The notes: generated from the sequence alone by a model not told the origin. Counted from the first letter of the stretch, positions 1 through 8,452 are shown. The stretch is 64,000 nucleotides of DNA from Betaproteobacteria bacterium (GCA_016716535.1 JADJWD010000006.1:124001-188000), one strand, 5' to 3'. Numbers and translations: made by a program.

Positions 1-345
1 CCGTCCGGCGACACCAAGGCCGGCTTCGGCAACGTGCCGTTCGCACGCGATGAATTCAGCGCCGATCGCATCACGCTGTACGTCAACCTGGACCTCGCTC
101 AGTTGCGCGGCTATGGCCTGCCGCCGGAAGCGCTGCGCTTGCTCGTCGTGCTGGCGCTGCGCTGGGCGCTGCTCCGGCAGTGGCCTGCTCCCCCCTCGCC
201 ACCGCCCCGCACCTGCCGATCTCCCAGCTCGGCGGGCCGCCACGGCGGCCGCCTTGATGGAAACCAACGTGGCGGTCTTCGCCAACAAGATCGAAGCGAA
301 GGGCGGCGACGAAGACGAGACCGCCAAAAGCGACAGGGGGGGCGC
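1..345 (+). pseudogene. csb1: csb1 (cas7, type I-G) C-terminal remnant, partial
   Basis: The window opens inside a gene. Frame 1 reads GNVPFARDEFSADRIT followed by NLDLAQLRGYGL, which is the signature of the C-terminal third of Csb1 (GSU0053 family), the Cas7-like backbone subunit of type I-G (formerly I-U) Cascade. At about 160-230 the reading frame breaks. The expected LRTACDL motif is visible only as a damaged stretch near 209-226 (cgcacctgccgatctc), and later family-like residues (ETNVAVFANKIEAKGG) are in frame 2. So the end of the gene has at least one indel, either from true decay or from sequencing error. The start lies left of the window, so I cannot say whether the rest of csb1 is intact. 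The csb2 remnant follows directly, as in known I-G operons. Confidence 0.7.
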
Positions 346-1170
346 TTCCGGCGATCCGGGGGCACCACGTCAACGAGGGCCTGATCGAGTGGCCGCCCTC
401 TCCTTGGCGAGTATTGCGGGCCTTGTTGAGCGTGGGCTACTCGGCTTGCGGATGGACCGCCGACCTGGATGAACCCTGGCGATCTTCGCCGCCCGAATCG
501 GCGCGCGCGCTGATCCTGGCCCTGGCCGGCGTCGCACCGCGCTACGGCCTGCCGCCCGCGGTGGGGGCACACAGCCGGCACTACATGCCGATGGCCGAGT
601 TCAAAGGGGGGGCGGGGCGCCGGCACGACCCTGGTTTCGACACCTGGGAATCGAATCCGCTGGATCACCTGGGTGTGGACTGGGTGTGCGGCTACACCTG
701 GGGCGCGGAAAGTTGGGTGCAAGCCCGGCTGGGTTCTGATCCGCCGCCATCCAGCACAACGCTGCCTGCGAGCGCACATGCAGGGGGCGGGCGGGGAGGT
801 TGCACTCTCGCCGCCAAGAGCGCACCTACTCCTGGGGAAGCCGGCTTGCAGCAAGCGTTGGCGCCGCTACCCGAGGTCGCAGGACGAGGCAAAGCAGCAA
901 CCAAGCGCGAAGCCGAACGTGAGGCGATGCGCTCGATGTTCCCGATCGACACGCTGGCCTGCCTGCAGGTGGACACCAGCTGGTTGCTCCAGCACGGCTG
1001 GAGCCAGCCGCCGGGCAGCCGCAAGCTGCTGTACTGGCGCCGCAGCGATGCGTTGCAGGCACCCCCTGCCGCGCACGTCCGGACGCAACAACGCGACGCC
1101 GCGCGCTGCGTACTGCTGTCGCTGGCCAGCCAATCGCTGAACAACCATGCCCTGCCGACGCTGCCGCAGG
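346..1170 (+). pseudogene. csb2: csb2 (cas5/cas6 fusion, type I-G) remnant, internally damaged
   Basis: Frame 3 from 360 reads GHHVNEGLIEWPPSPWRVLR, then ALILALAGVAPRYGLPPAVG and HSRHYMP, the diagnostic N-terminal half of Csb2 (GSU0054 family), the I-G subunit that combines Cas5 and crRNA-processing Cas6 roles. The usual start (a RFPxGRYHATPW-like segment) is compressed to a stub just before 360. The FDTW block near 640 is preceded by an apparent 1-nt deletion, because the expected TTLVFDTW is split between two frames. Later blocks are still readable (AESWVQARL; SQSLNNHALPTLPQ at about 1129-1170), but known Csb2 proteins run to about 450-550 residues and the second half is absent. After LPTLPQ there are about 30 unmatched codons and then Cas2 sequence in the same open frame. 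Function as Cas5/Cas6 looks unlikely. Confidence 0.72.
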
Positions 1171-1259
1171 CGGGAGGCGCGGAGAGGGCCGGCGCCAGGG
1201 GGCCCCCCCCGCGCACCGGGCGGGACCGGCAGCGACTCCCGGCCGCTCGGCGACGCCGG

Positions 1260-1535
1260 CCGCCCTACGACATCGCCGAGCCGCGGCGTTGGCGGGCCGT
1301 GTTCAGGCTGATGCACGGCTACGGCGAGTGGATGCAGCTGTCGGTGTTCCAGTGCCGACTGACTCGCGCCCGGCACGTCGAGCTGCTGGCCCGCTTGACG
1401 AGCACGGTCTCGCTGGCCGACGATCACGTCCTCGTCGTGGACATCGGGGCAGCCGAGAACGTCGAGCCGAAGGTGCAGAGCGGCAGGGGCCTTCGAGGGC
1501 CGCGGGGGTTTCCGGTGCGGGGGGGGCGCAGGTAG
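1260..1535 (+). pseudogene. cas2: cas2 remnant fused in frame to csb2
   Basis: From about 1267 the frame that carries csb2 reads YDIAEPRRWRAVFRLM, HGYGEWMQLSVFQCRL, then a long stretch ending DDHVLVVDIGAAENVEP. This is the Cas2 ferredoxin fold as found in type I-G operons: the first-strand D of YDI, the RRW-VF-LM helix, the SVFQCRL strand and the VLVVDIG strand. The usual start (a hydrophobic strand before YDI) is lost and replaced by the Arg/Pro-rich joint with csb2. Near 1480-1500 a +1 shift seems to move the family-like GRAFE tail into another frame, so the last 20 codons before the TAG at 1533-1535 look wrong. Neither cas1 nor cas4 is present between csb2 and this sequence, so an adaptation complex cannot be made from this window. 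Cas2 homology is clear; calling it a pseudogene is inference. Confidence 0.72.
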
Positions 1536-1562
1536 GTGCGCGGAGCGGCGCGCGCCGGGGCT

Positions 1563-1668
1563 CCGGGCGAAAAGCCTGGCCTCATTGAAGGTTCCGCGGG
1601 GACATCCGAGGCGCTGCCCGAAGCTGCTGGTGTGGGGCGAGGCAGACATCCGAGGCGAAAGCCCCTCG
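1563..1668 (+). repeat. degenerate CRISPR repeat fragments at the cas-proximal edge
   Basis: Three broken repeat copies precede the first good one: 1563-1590 keeps the hairpin and CTCATTGAAG end but reads CCGGGCGAAAAGCCTGG in the stem; 1601-1613 keeps only GACATCCGAGGCG; 1645-1668 keeps the start and loop but the right arm is scrambled. Decay is on the side next to cas2, where a leader would normally be expected if the array is read on the plus strand. Only 27 nt separate the cas2-frame stop from the first fragment, so no leader is recognisable. Confidence 0.75.
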
Positions 1669-1692
1669 CGTCCGCCGAACGCGCCACGACCA

Positions 1693-4600
1693 GACATCCG
1701 AGGCGAAAAGCCTCGGCCTCATTGAAGCCGGTAAGCGCCGGCCGTCAACCCGTTAGAAGTGACGGACATCCGAGGCGAAAAGCCTCGGCCCACCCGGGCG
1801 AAAAGCCTGGCCCAAGCGCACAAGGACGGCGACAGGCGTGCGACATCCGAGGCGAAAAGCCTCGGCCTCATTGAAGCTCCGTGACGATGAAGGTCGGCTT
1901 CCCGTCTGGCCCGAGACATCCGAGGCGAAAAGCCTCGGCCTCATTAGGAGACGTGGCCTGTTGGCAGGCTGGGACATCCGAGGCGAAAAGCCTCGGCCTC
2001 ATTGAAGCCGGGCGTGGGTGCTGGGCAGCGTGAAGCAGGCCGGCGACATCCGAGGCGAAAAGCCTCGGCCTCATTGAAGCGAGATCACCGCGAACACGCT
2101 CATGGCCTCGTTCGGCGACATCCGAGGCGAAAAGCCTCGGCCTCATTGAAGCTGCTGCGCGTTGACCTGGTCGTCGATGAATCCGCCCGACATCCGAGGC
2201 GAAAAGCCTCGGCCTCATTGAAGCATGGGCCGCGCGCAGCAGGTGGCGGACCTTCCCTGACATCCGAGGCGAAAAGCCTCGGCCTCATTGAAGCGAGCGC
2301 CAGCGCCGACGCGATCGCGCGCTCGGCGCGGGACATCCGAGGCGAAAAGCCTCGGCCTCATTGAAGCGAGGCCGCGGCGTCCTCGACGACCGCCTGGAAC
2401 TCTGACATCCGAGGCGAAAAGCCTCGGCCTCATTGAAGCGACGGGCTGCGCGATGCCGGCGGCCATGGCTTCTCGGGACATCCGAGGCGAAAAGCCTCGG
2501 CCTCATTGAAGCGCGGCGGCTGAATTCGATCGTTGGCCTCAGATGCCAGACATCCGAGGCGAAAAGCCTCGGCCTCATTGAAGCACGCACGGCCTGAACC
2601 TGTTCAACGACGGTGAACCCGACATCCGAGGCGAAAAGCCTCGGCCTCATTGAAGCGAACGCGAGCCACGGACCAGCGTGGCATCTGAAACAGACATCCG
2701 AGGCGAAAAGCCTCGGCCTCATTGAAGCTGGCCTAACGGAAACGTGGTCTTCGCATGAAACCGACGACATCCGAGGCGAAAAGCCTCGGCCTCATTGAAG
2801 CATGCGCGAGTCGATGACGCGCGCCTCGTTATCCAGCGACATCCGAGGCGAAAAGCCTCGGCCTCATTGAAGCCGCTTCTCCTTCCGCCCCCCCTTCCGG
2901 CCGCGACCCGACATCCGAGGCGAAAAGCCTCGGCCTCATTGAAGCTCGCTGCGGGCGCCGGCGTACACCTCGGGGAAGAGGGACATCCGAGGCGAAAAGC
3001 CTCGGCCTCATTGAAGCAGGTCGTGGCGACCTCGCGCACCTCGAACGGATTGGTGACATCCGAGGCGAAAAGCCTCGGCCTCATTGAAGCGCTTGTGATC
3101 GTGGACACCCTGAGCCAGACCTTCAGCGACATCCGAGGCGAAAAGCCTCGGCCTCATTGAAGCTCCTTCTCGTCCACCAGCTTCGCCCCGGCGAGCCGCG
3201 GACATCCGAGGCGAAAAGCCTCGGCCTCATTGAAGCTAGACGTCCTGCGTGTTGGCGCCGCCGGAGTCGAGACATCCGAGGCGAAAAGCCTCGGCCTCAT
3301 TGAAGCTTGAAGCGCTCGGCCTCTTGTGCCTGTTCCTTGGTGAGACATCCGAGGCGAAAAGCCTCGGCCTCATTGAAGCGCGAGCGCCGGGTCTTGAGTC
3401 TCCGGGATCGACGGCGACATCCGAGGCGAAGCCTCGGCCTCATTGAAGCTGCCACTTCTTCTCCCACTTCTCCTGGGCGACGAGGACATCCGAGGCGAAA
3501 AGCCTCGGCCTCATTGAAGCCGAGATAGGTATCGGCGCCGCCACCGACAGACACGAAGACATCCGAGGCGAAAAGCCTCGGCCTCATTGAAGCGGGTGAA
3601 CTACCGGCGCACCGCCAGCAGCACCTACCGACATCCGAGGCGAAAAGCCTCGGCCTCATTGAAGCATGTCGCCTCGTGCCATGTCGTTCTCCGCAATTCA
3701 GGGACATCCGAGGCGAAAAGCCTCGGCCTCATTGAAGCACGGCCGACGACGCGCTCATCACCCTGTACATCAAGGGACATCCGAGGCGAAAAGCCTCGGC
3801 CTCATTGAAGCGATCAGCAGCGCCCAGTCAGGCACCTCGTGCAGCGCGACATCCGAGGCGAAAAGCCTCGGCCTCATTGAAGCCACTTCGCCCGGGCCGA
3901 GCCAGGCAGCGACTGGTCGACATCCGAGGCGAAGAGCCTCGGCCTCATTGAAGCGACTCCGCCGCCTTCCGCCGCGGCTTCTGGCGCGGCGACATCCGAG
4001 GCGAAAAGCCTCGGCCTCATTGAAGCGCCGCCGCGCGCGGCATCCTGCAGAGCCCCGCGCTCCGACATCCGAGGCGAAAAGCCTCGGCCTCATTGAAGCG
4101 ATGCGCTCGCACGCGATGTCGAAGTAAGCCCGCTCGGACATCCGAGGCGAAAAGCCTCGGCCTCATTGAAGCTTTCCATTCCGTCGGGTCAGGCGCTGAC
4201 CATCTTCGACATCCGAGGCGAAAAGCCTCGGCCTCATTGAAGCTCTGGAGCCATTGGCACCGCCCACGGGAGTGACCGCGACATCCGAGGCGAAAAGCCT
4301 CGGCCTCATTGAAGCGGCGTTGGCCAGTGCGTTCAGCCGGTGGGCGGTGGCGACATCCGAGGCGAAAAGCCTCGGCCTCATTGAAGCAACAAGCCGTTAG
4401 GCTTCAGGGTGCGGGGTGCGCAGCGACATCCGAGGCGAAAAGCCTCGGCCTCATTGAAGCGTCACCAGGATGCAGGCATGCGGCGCCCTAGAGGCCGACA
4501 TCCGAGGCGAAAAGCCTCGGCCTCATTGAAGCCAGATCAACCAGCAGCAGCTCGGCACCGACGCGGACGACATCCGAGGCGAAAAGCCTCGGCCTCATTG

Positions 4601-4748
4601 AAGCCAAGTGTGGATTGACCTGAACGAAGGCCAGCCGCCGACATCCGAGGCGAAAAGCCTCGGCCTCATTGAAGCGACAACGGCATGGCCGCGGTGCGCA
4701 AGCTGACCGAAGGACATCCGAGGCGAAAAGCCTCGGCCTCATTGAAGC
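1693..4748 (+). CRISPR. CRISPR array, 43 repeat units, type I-G-associated
   Basis: The 36-nt repeat begins GACAT, has a perfect 7-bp stem CCGAGGC/GCCTCGG around a GAAAA loop, and ends CCTCATTGAAGC. Repeat starts I counted run from 1693 to 4713. Those at 1765 and 1915 are truncated or chimeric; the 39 from 1973 to 4713 recur every 69-73 nt, giving spacers of about 34-37 nt. Variants are 3416 (34 nt, two A lost from the loop) and 3919 (loop A to G). The ATTGAAGC end resembles the 8-nt ATTGAAA(C/G) handle common at repeat 3' ends, and the cas remnants lie on the same strand, so plus-strand transcription is favoured. The worst repeats, however, are at the low-coordinate end, which would point the other way. 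The last repeat is perfect and is followed by non-array DNA. No two spacers looked identical. Confidence 0.97.
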
Positions 4749-4860
4749 CTGGTCGAACAGCTTCGCCAACTTATATGAGGACGCCACCCCGGCCGGGTCA
4801 TCCCTGCGCTAGCCGCACGCGGCAACTTGCCGCGCTGTGCGGGCGAGCAAGCCAAGCCGC

Positions 4861-4902
4861 CCAAAAGCAAGCGGGCTACGCGCTTCTTGCACGTAGCCCG
4901 CT
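4861..4902 (-). terminator. rho-independent terminator after tRNA-Arg
   Basis: An 11-bp perfect stem (AGCGGGCTACG at 4870-4880 pairing with CGTAGCCCGCT at 4892-4902) lies 7 bp beyond the tRNA 3' end when read on the minus strand. It is followed by TGCTTTTG, a short U tract. Position and form fit an intrinsic terminator for the tRNA transcript. Confidence 0.7.
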
Positions 4903-4909
4903 GTATCGG

Positions 4910-4986
4910 TGGCGCGGCTGGCAGGATTCGAACCCACGACCCCTTGGTTCGTAGCCAAGTACTCTATCCAACTGAGCTACAGCCGC
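4910..4986 (-). tRNA. tRNA-Arg (anticodon ACG)
   Basis: On the minus strand the 77-nt sequence starts GCGGCTGTAGCTCAG and ends GGTTCGAATCCTGCCAG plus the acceptor strand and an encoded CCA. The acceptor arms GCGGCTG/CAGCCGC pair fully. The anticodon stem CTTGG/CCAAG encloses the loop CTACGAA, giving anticodon ACG (A34 normally becomes inosine), which decodes CGU/CGC/CGA arginine codons. The T loop TTCGAAT is canonical. It lies between the CRISPR array and hemY; tRNA-Arg genes are common integration targets, but I see no integrase or attachment repeat here. Confidence 0.97.
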
Positions 4987-4999
4987 GCGGAAGCTGTGC

Positions 5000-5005
5000 A
5001 GTATA
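5000..5005 (-). promoter_or_regulatory. -10 box of tRNA-Arg promoter
   Basis: TATACT on the minus strand ends 13 nt before the mature tRNA 5' end, which suits transcription starting a few bases upstream of the RNase P site. I do not see a convincing -35 hexamer 16-18 nt further up, so this is a partial promoter call. Confidence 0.5.
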
Positions 5006-5026
5006 GCGCAGCGATGTGGGTGGCCC

Positions 5027-6268
5027 TCAGTCCAGCCCCGCCGCCGTGCGCTCGCACGCGGCGGCTCTTGCCTCGTCGCCTTGCGCGCGCGCCATGTCGG
5101 CCAGGCGGCGCCAGGCGGCGCGGCGGGCGCGTGCGGGCAGCGTGGTGTTGGCGGCGGCCTGTTCGAGCAGGCCGCGCGCCTTGCCGGGCAGGCCGCACGC
5201 CGCGTACGACGCGCCGACCGCGGCCAGCACGGCGGGGTCGTGGCCGAAGGCTTGCGCTGCGCTCTCGAGGCCGGGCAGCCAGTCGGAGGTGATGCCTTCG
5301 GTGGCCTCGGCGAGCGCGAGCGCAATGGCCTCGCGTTCGCCGCGGTCGAGTTCGCCGAGGCGGTCCCAGAACGGGCGCAGCCACAGGCGCGCGAGGTCGG
5401 CGCCGCCCAGCTCGACGGCGCGGCGCGCGGCACGCGAGGCGATGCGCGCGTCGCGCCGGTCGGCGGCGTCGAACTGCTGCCACAGCCGCTGCAGCTGCTG
5501 CATGTCGTGCGCCTGCGCCAGGGTCTCCTCGGCCAGCGCGCGCAGCAGGCCCTGCGCGACGGTAGGCGAGAACGCCTGGTGATTGGCCAGCAGGCGCGCC
5601 ATGTGCAGCGCCTGCAGTGGCTCGTCGGCGGCGCGCGCGGCGTACATGCGCAGGCGCAGCGCGTGCGTGCGCCGCGCGGCGCCGGGCGAGAGCGCCGCCA
5701 GCGCTTCTTGCGCGGCCGGCGCGTCGCGGTCGTCCAGCGCCCACTGCGCGGCCATCAGCTGCGCGCCGTCGTCCAGGCCCCGGCCGCCCTGGCGCGCGGC
5801 GGCGAGAGCGCGGGTCACCGCTTCCTGCCGGCCGGCGCGGTCCTGCATGCGGTGCGCGCCGTTGGCCGCGAGCAGGTGGCCGATGACGGCGAAGTCGTGC
5901 GCCGACGCGAGCGCCGGCACCTCGGCATGCAGCGCCAGCGCGCGCTGCGCGGCCTTGCGGGCGCGGCCGTAGCGCGCATTGGCCAGTTCGGCGGTCGCCT
6001 CGCGCAGCGCGGCGTGCGCAGCCTCTTCCTTGCGCCGCTCGCGCCACTGGCGCGCGCGCCGCGGCAGGCTGGCGATGCGGCCGATGGCGTGCATCGCCAG
6101 CAGCAGCGCCGCGCAGGCGGCCAGCACCGCCAGCACGAAGAAGTTGAGCGACACGTCGGTGCGCCAGCCGGCCCAGAAGATCGAGACGAGGCCGTCGTTG
6201 CGCCCGAACGTCGCCGCCGCCGCGACGGCCAGCGCAAACAGCAGGACAGCCCAGAACAGCCCGCGCAT
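5027..6268 (-). CDS. hemY: HemY, haem biosynthesis-associated inner-membrane TPR protein
   Basis: 413 residues. The N-terminus has two membrane segments (about residues 4-20 and 41-60) separated by the short periplasmic loop GRNDGLVSIFWAGWRTDVS, followed by a basic stretch (RRARQWRERRKEE) and an Ala/Leu-rich helical repeat region to the end. This is the proteobacterial HemY_N plus TPR architecture, unrelated to the protoporphyrinogen oxidase also called HemY. Its biochemical role is not well defined; it is linked to late haem synthesis by its constant place after hemC, hemD and hemX. Here it is the last gene of that operon, 35 bp after hemX, and its stop lies about 40 bp before the tRNA. Length is normal for the family. 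Confidence 0.9.
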   Translation of the reverse strand: MRGLFWAVLLFALAVAAAATFGRNDGLVSIFWAGWRTDVSLNFFVLAVLAACAALLLAMHAIGRIASLPRRARQWRERRKEEAAHAALREATAELANARYGRARKAAQRALALHAEVPALASAHDFAVIGHLLAANGAHRMQDRAGRQEAVTRALAAARQGGRGLDDGAQLMAAQWALDDRDAPAAQEALAALSPGAARRTHALRLRMYAARAADEPLQALHMARLLANHQAFSPTVAQGLLRALAEETLAQAHDMQQLQRLWQQFDAADRRDARIASRAARRAVELGGADLARLWLRPFWDRLGELDRGEREAIALALAEATEGITSDWLPGLESAAQAFGHDPAVLAAVGASYAACGLPGKARGLLEQAAANTTLPARARRAAWRRLADMARAQGDEARAAACERTAAGLD

Positions 6269-6303
6269 CTATCGGATCCGTTGCGCTGCGCGGCGCCCGC
6301 GTC

Positions 6304-7593
6304 TCATCGGCCGGCCGATGCGGCGGCGATGGCCGCCAGCGTCGCGTCGGGCCGCGGCAGGACGACGGTGCGCGCCTGCCCGATGACGTGGCGCAACTGG
6401 TCCATCGCCGCCGTGGTGCGCCGGGCGCTGCGGTCGAAGTAGCGCTCGAGCGCGTGCAGCGACTCGCGCAGGTCGCTCTGCGCCACGTCGAACTGGCGAG
6501 ACAGCAGCGACAGCCGCGCGTTCAGCAGCCTGAGCTTGACGTTCTCGCGCAGGAAGTACGCCTGCTCGGGCGCGATCAGCATCGCCTGCGGTTCGTCGAT
6601 GCGCGTCACGCGCAGCAGCGTGCGGGTCTCGGCCCAGACGTGGCCGGCGAGGCGCTGCCATTCGCGGCGCAGTGGCTCGAAGAGGCTGAAGCTGCTGGCG
6701 GGCGCCGAAGCAGCTGCGGATGCGGCGGCAGCGGCGCTGGCGGCCGCGGCCGCGCTTGCCGCGGCGCCCGTCCTGGCACGTGTGGCCCCGGCCGCGGTGC
6801 CGCCGGTGGTCGTCTCATCCGCCGCCCCCGCGCCGCGGCGCGCCGCCACCTGCGGCGGCAGCACGACGAGCGGCAGATCGTCGACCTGCCGGATCACTTC
6901 GTCCAGGCGCGTGGCGAGCAGCGCGATGTCGGCGCTGCCGGCAGCGCGGATGCGTTCCAGGTCCTGCGCGATGGCGCGGCGCACGCGCTCCAGGCGCGGC
7001 TGGCCGTAGCGCGCCAGCCGCTCCTCGGCCTGGCGCAGCACCTGCACCAGCGGCTCGGCGCTGCCGGTGATCGCCGACTGCTGCTGCGCGACGCGCAGCG
7101 CCGCATCGACGTCGGCCAGCACGTTCTCGTCGCGCGAGCGCGCCAGCGACTGCAGCAGGTCCTCGAACTGCGAGCGCTGCATCACCGTCTCGGCCACTCG
7201 CGCCTCGAGCAGCGCCATCTTGGCCACGACGTCGCGCGCGCCGGTCTCGGCCTGGCGGGCAAGCAGGCGCGCCTCGCTGGCGGCCTGCGCGGTTTCCTGC
7301 TGGCGGCGTTGCAGATCGGCCTCGAGCAGCTCGAGCCGCTGCTGCGACGTGTAGGCGATCGTCAGCGCGCCGGCAGCGAGCACCGCCAGCAGCACGGCCA
7401 CCGGCAGCAGGCCGCGCCAGACCCAGGTCGGCGTTGGCGCGGCGGGCGGGTGTGAGGCGGTGGGCGCGATCGATGCGGTCGAGGCGTCGGACGTGGCGCG
7501 CGCGTCCGCTGCGCGCTCACTCGCGGCGGGCGCCGGCGTCGGGTCGGGCCCGGGTGTCGACGCGGGCGTCGAGGAAGGCGGGGCTGAGCTCAC
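6304..7593 (-). CDS. hemX: HemX-like protein (uroporphyrinogen-III C-methyltransferase family name)
   Basis: About 429 residues from a proposed GTG at 7593, 13 bp after the hemD stop; a longer frame reaches back into hemD but its codons there look like an antisense product. A Pro/Ala-rich cytoplasmic leader (about 1-55) precedes one membrane helix (WVWRGLLPVAVLLAVLAAG), then a long coiled coil (LELLEADLQRRQQETAQAAS onwards) and the conserved HemX core with DVDAALRVAQQQSAITG and EPLVQVLRQAEERL. An Ala-run insertion (alternating AAAAAS) sits near residue 280. HemX proteins are annotated as methyltransferases but lack the SAM-binding fold; a structural or regulatory role in haem synthesis is likelier. 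The start codon is uncertain because no strong Shine-Dalgarno sequence precedes the GTG. Confidence 0.82.
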   Translation of the reverse strand: MSSAPPSSTPASTPGPDPTPAPAASERAADARATSDASTASIAPTASHPPAAPTPTWVWRGLLPVAVLLAVLAAGALTIAYTSQQRLELLEADLQRRQQETAQAASEARLLARQAETGARDVVAKMALLEARVAETVMQRSQFEDLLQSLARSRDENVLADVDAALRVAQQQSAITGSAEPLVQVLRQAEERLARYGQPRLERVRRAIAQDLERIRAAGSADIALLATRLDEVIRQVDDLPLVVLPPQVAARRGAGAADETTTGGTAAGATRARTGAAASAAAAASAAAAASAAASAPASSFSLFEPLRREWQRLAGHVWAETRTLLRVTRIDEPQAMLIAPEQAYFLRENVKLRLLNARLSLLSRQFDVAQSDLRESLHALERYFDRSARRTTAAMDQLRHVIGQARTVVLPRPDATLAAIAAASAGR

Positions 7594-7606
7594 AGGGGGC
7601 GGGATT

Positions 7607-8452
7607 CTATCGACGGCCCTCGGCGGGCTGCGTCGTGTCGCCCGCGCCCTCGCCAGGCCGCGTCGCGTTGCCCGCCGCCGCACCGACCAGCGCCTGCCAG
7701 GCACGCAGCAGTGCGGCCAGACCCGGAGCCAGCACCTGCACGTGCGCAAAGCCGATCGCGCGCGCCGCCTCGCCGATGCGCGGATGCGTGACGAGCGCCG
7801 TCGAGGCACGCCAGGCGCCTGCGCTGTCCGCGGTCAGCCGCGGAAGGTTCTGCACCGCCTCGCTGCTGGTGAAGTGCCAGGCATGGCCGGCGCGGTTGGC
7901 CTGTGCCTCTTCGAGCAGCGCCGCCTGCGCCGCATCCAGGCGCGGCAGCGTGCGCCGATAGGCGGTGACGAAGTCGACGTTGGCGCCGGCGCCGCGCAGC
8001 GTCTCGGCCAGCCAGTCGCGCCCGCCTTCGCCGCGCACGACGAGCACGCTGGCACCGCGCCAGTCGAGCGCGCGCAGCTGCTGCCACAGCGCCTCGGTGT
8101 CCAGCCGCTCGGCGTCGGCAGCGGGCTCGCGCAGGCACGCGGCCGGCACGCCGGCGGCGCGCAACGCGGCCGAGGTACCCGGCCCGGTGGAACCGGCCAG
8201 CGTGCCGGCCGGCCACGCCGGGTAGCCCGGCGCCGCGAAGAAGTGCGCCACCGCGTTGGCGCTGACGAACATCACGAGGCGGCGCCTGGCCAACGTGGCG
8301 CGGGCGGTAGACAGCGCGTCGGCGAGCGGATCGTTGTCGGGCAACGCCTCGATGCCGATCAGCGGCAGCGCGTGCGCATCGACGCCGTGCGCGCGCAGCT
8401 CCTGCACGGCGGGCAACGCCTGCGCCAACGGGCGCGTGACGATCAGTCGCAC
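7607..8452 (-). CDS. hemD: Uroporphyrinogen-III synthase
   Basis: 281 residues, slightly longer than the usual 250-265 because of a Gly/Thr/Pro tail. It begins MRLIVTRPLAQALPAVQEL, the typical HemD start (VTRP followed by a helix), and later has FVSANAVAHFF and a GPGTSAALRAAG segment that matches the family's loop around the substrate cleft. HemD closes and rearranges ring D of hydroxymethylbilane, the HemC product, to give uroporphyrinogen III, in the cytoplasm. It sits between hemC (129 bp upstream, with palindromic repeats between) and hemX (13 bp downstream). Sequence conservation in HemD is low, so the call leans on this operon context as well. Confidence 0.9.
   Translation of the reverse strand: MRLIVTRPLAQALPAVQELRAHGVDAHALPLIGIEALPDNDPLADALSTARATLARRRLVMFVSANAVAHFFAAPGYPAWPAGTLAGSTGPGTSAALRAAGVPAACLREPAADAERLDTEALWQQLRALDWRGASVLVVRGEGGRDWLAETLRGAGANVDFVTAYRRTLPRLDAAQAALLEEAQANRAGHAWHFTSSEAVQNLPRLTADSAGAWRASTALVTHPRIGEAARAIGFAHVQVLAPGLAALLRAWQALVGAAAGNATRPGEGAGDTTQPAEGRR

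Noticed and set aside
1868..4787. Many overlapping open frames in the CRISPR array with repeated 'RPRLFASDV' or 'EAKSLGLIEA' peptides
   Set aside because: They are translations of the 36-nt repeat. The period of about 72 nt is a multiple of three, which keeps frames open; they are not repeat proteins.
4749..4861. A leader for a reverse-read CRISPR array
   Set aside because: The sequence after the last repeat is not AT-rich and shows no promoter-like elements except a weak TTATAT. The evidence is too thin to call.
4910..4986. tRNA-Arg as an integration site for a genomic island carrying the CRISPR locus
   Set aside because: No partial tRNA copy, integrase or flanking direct repeat is visible in the window.
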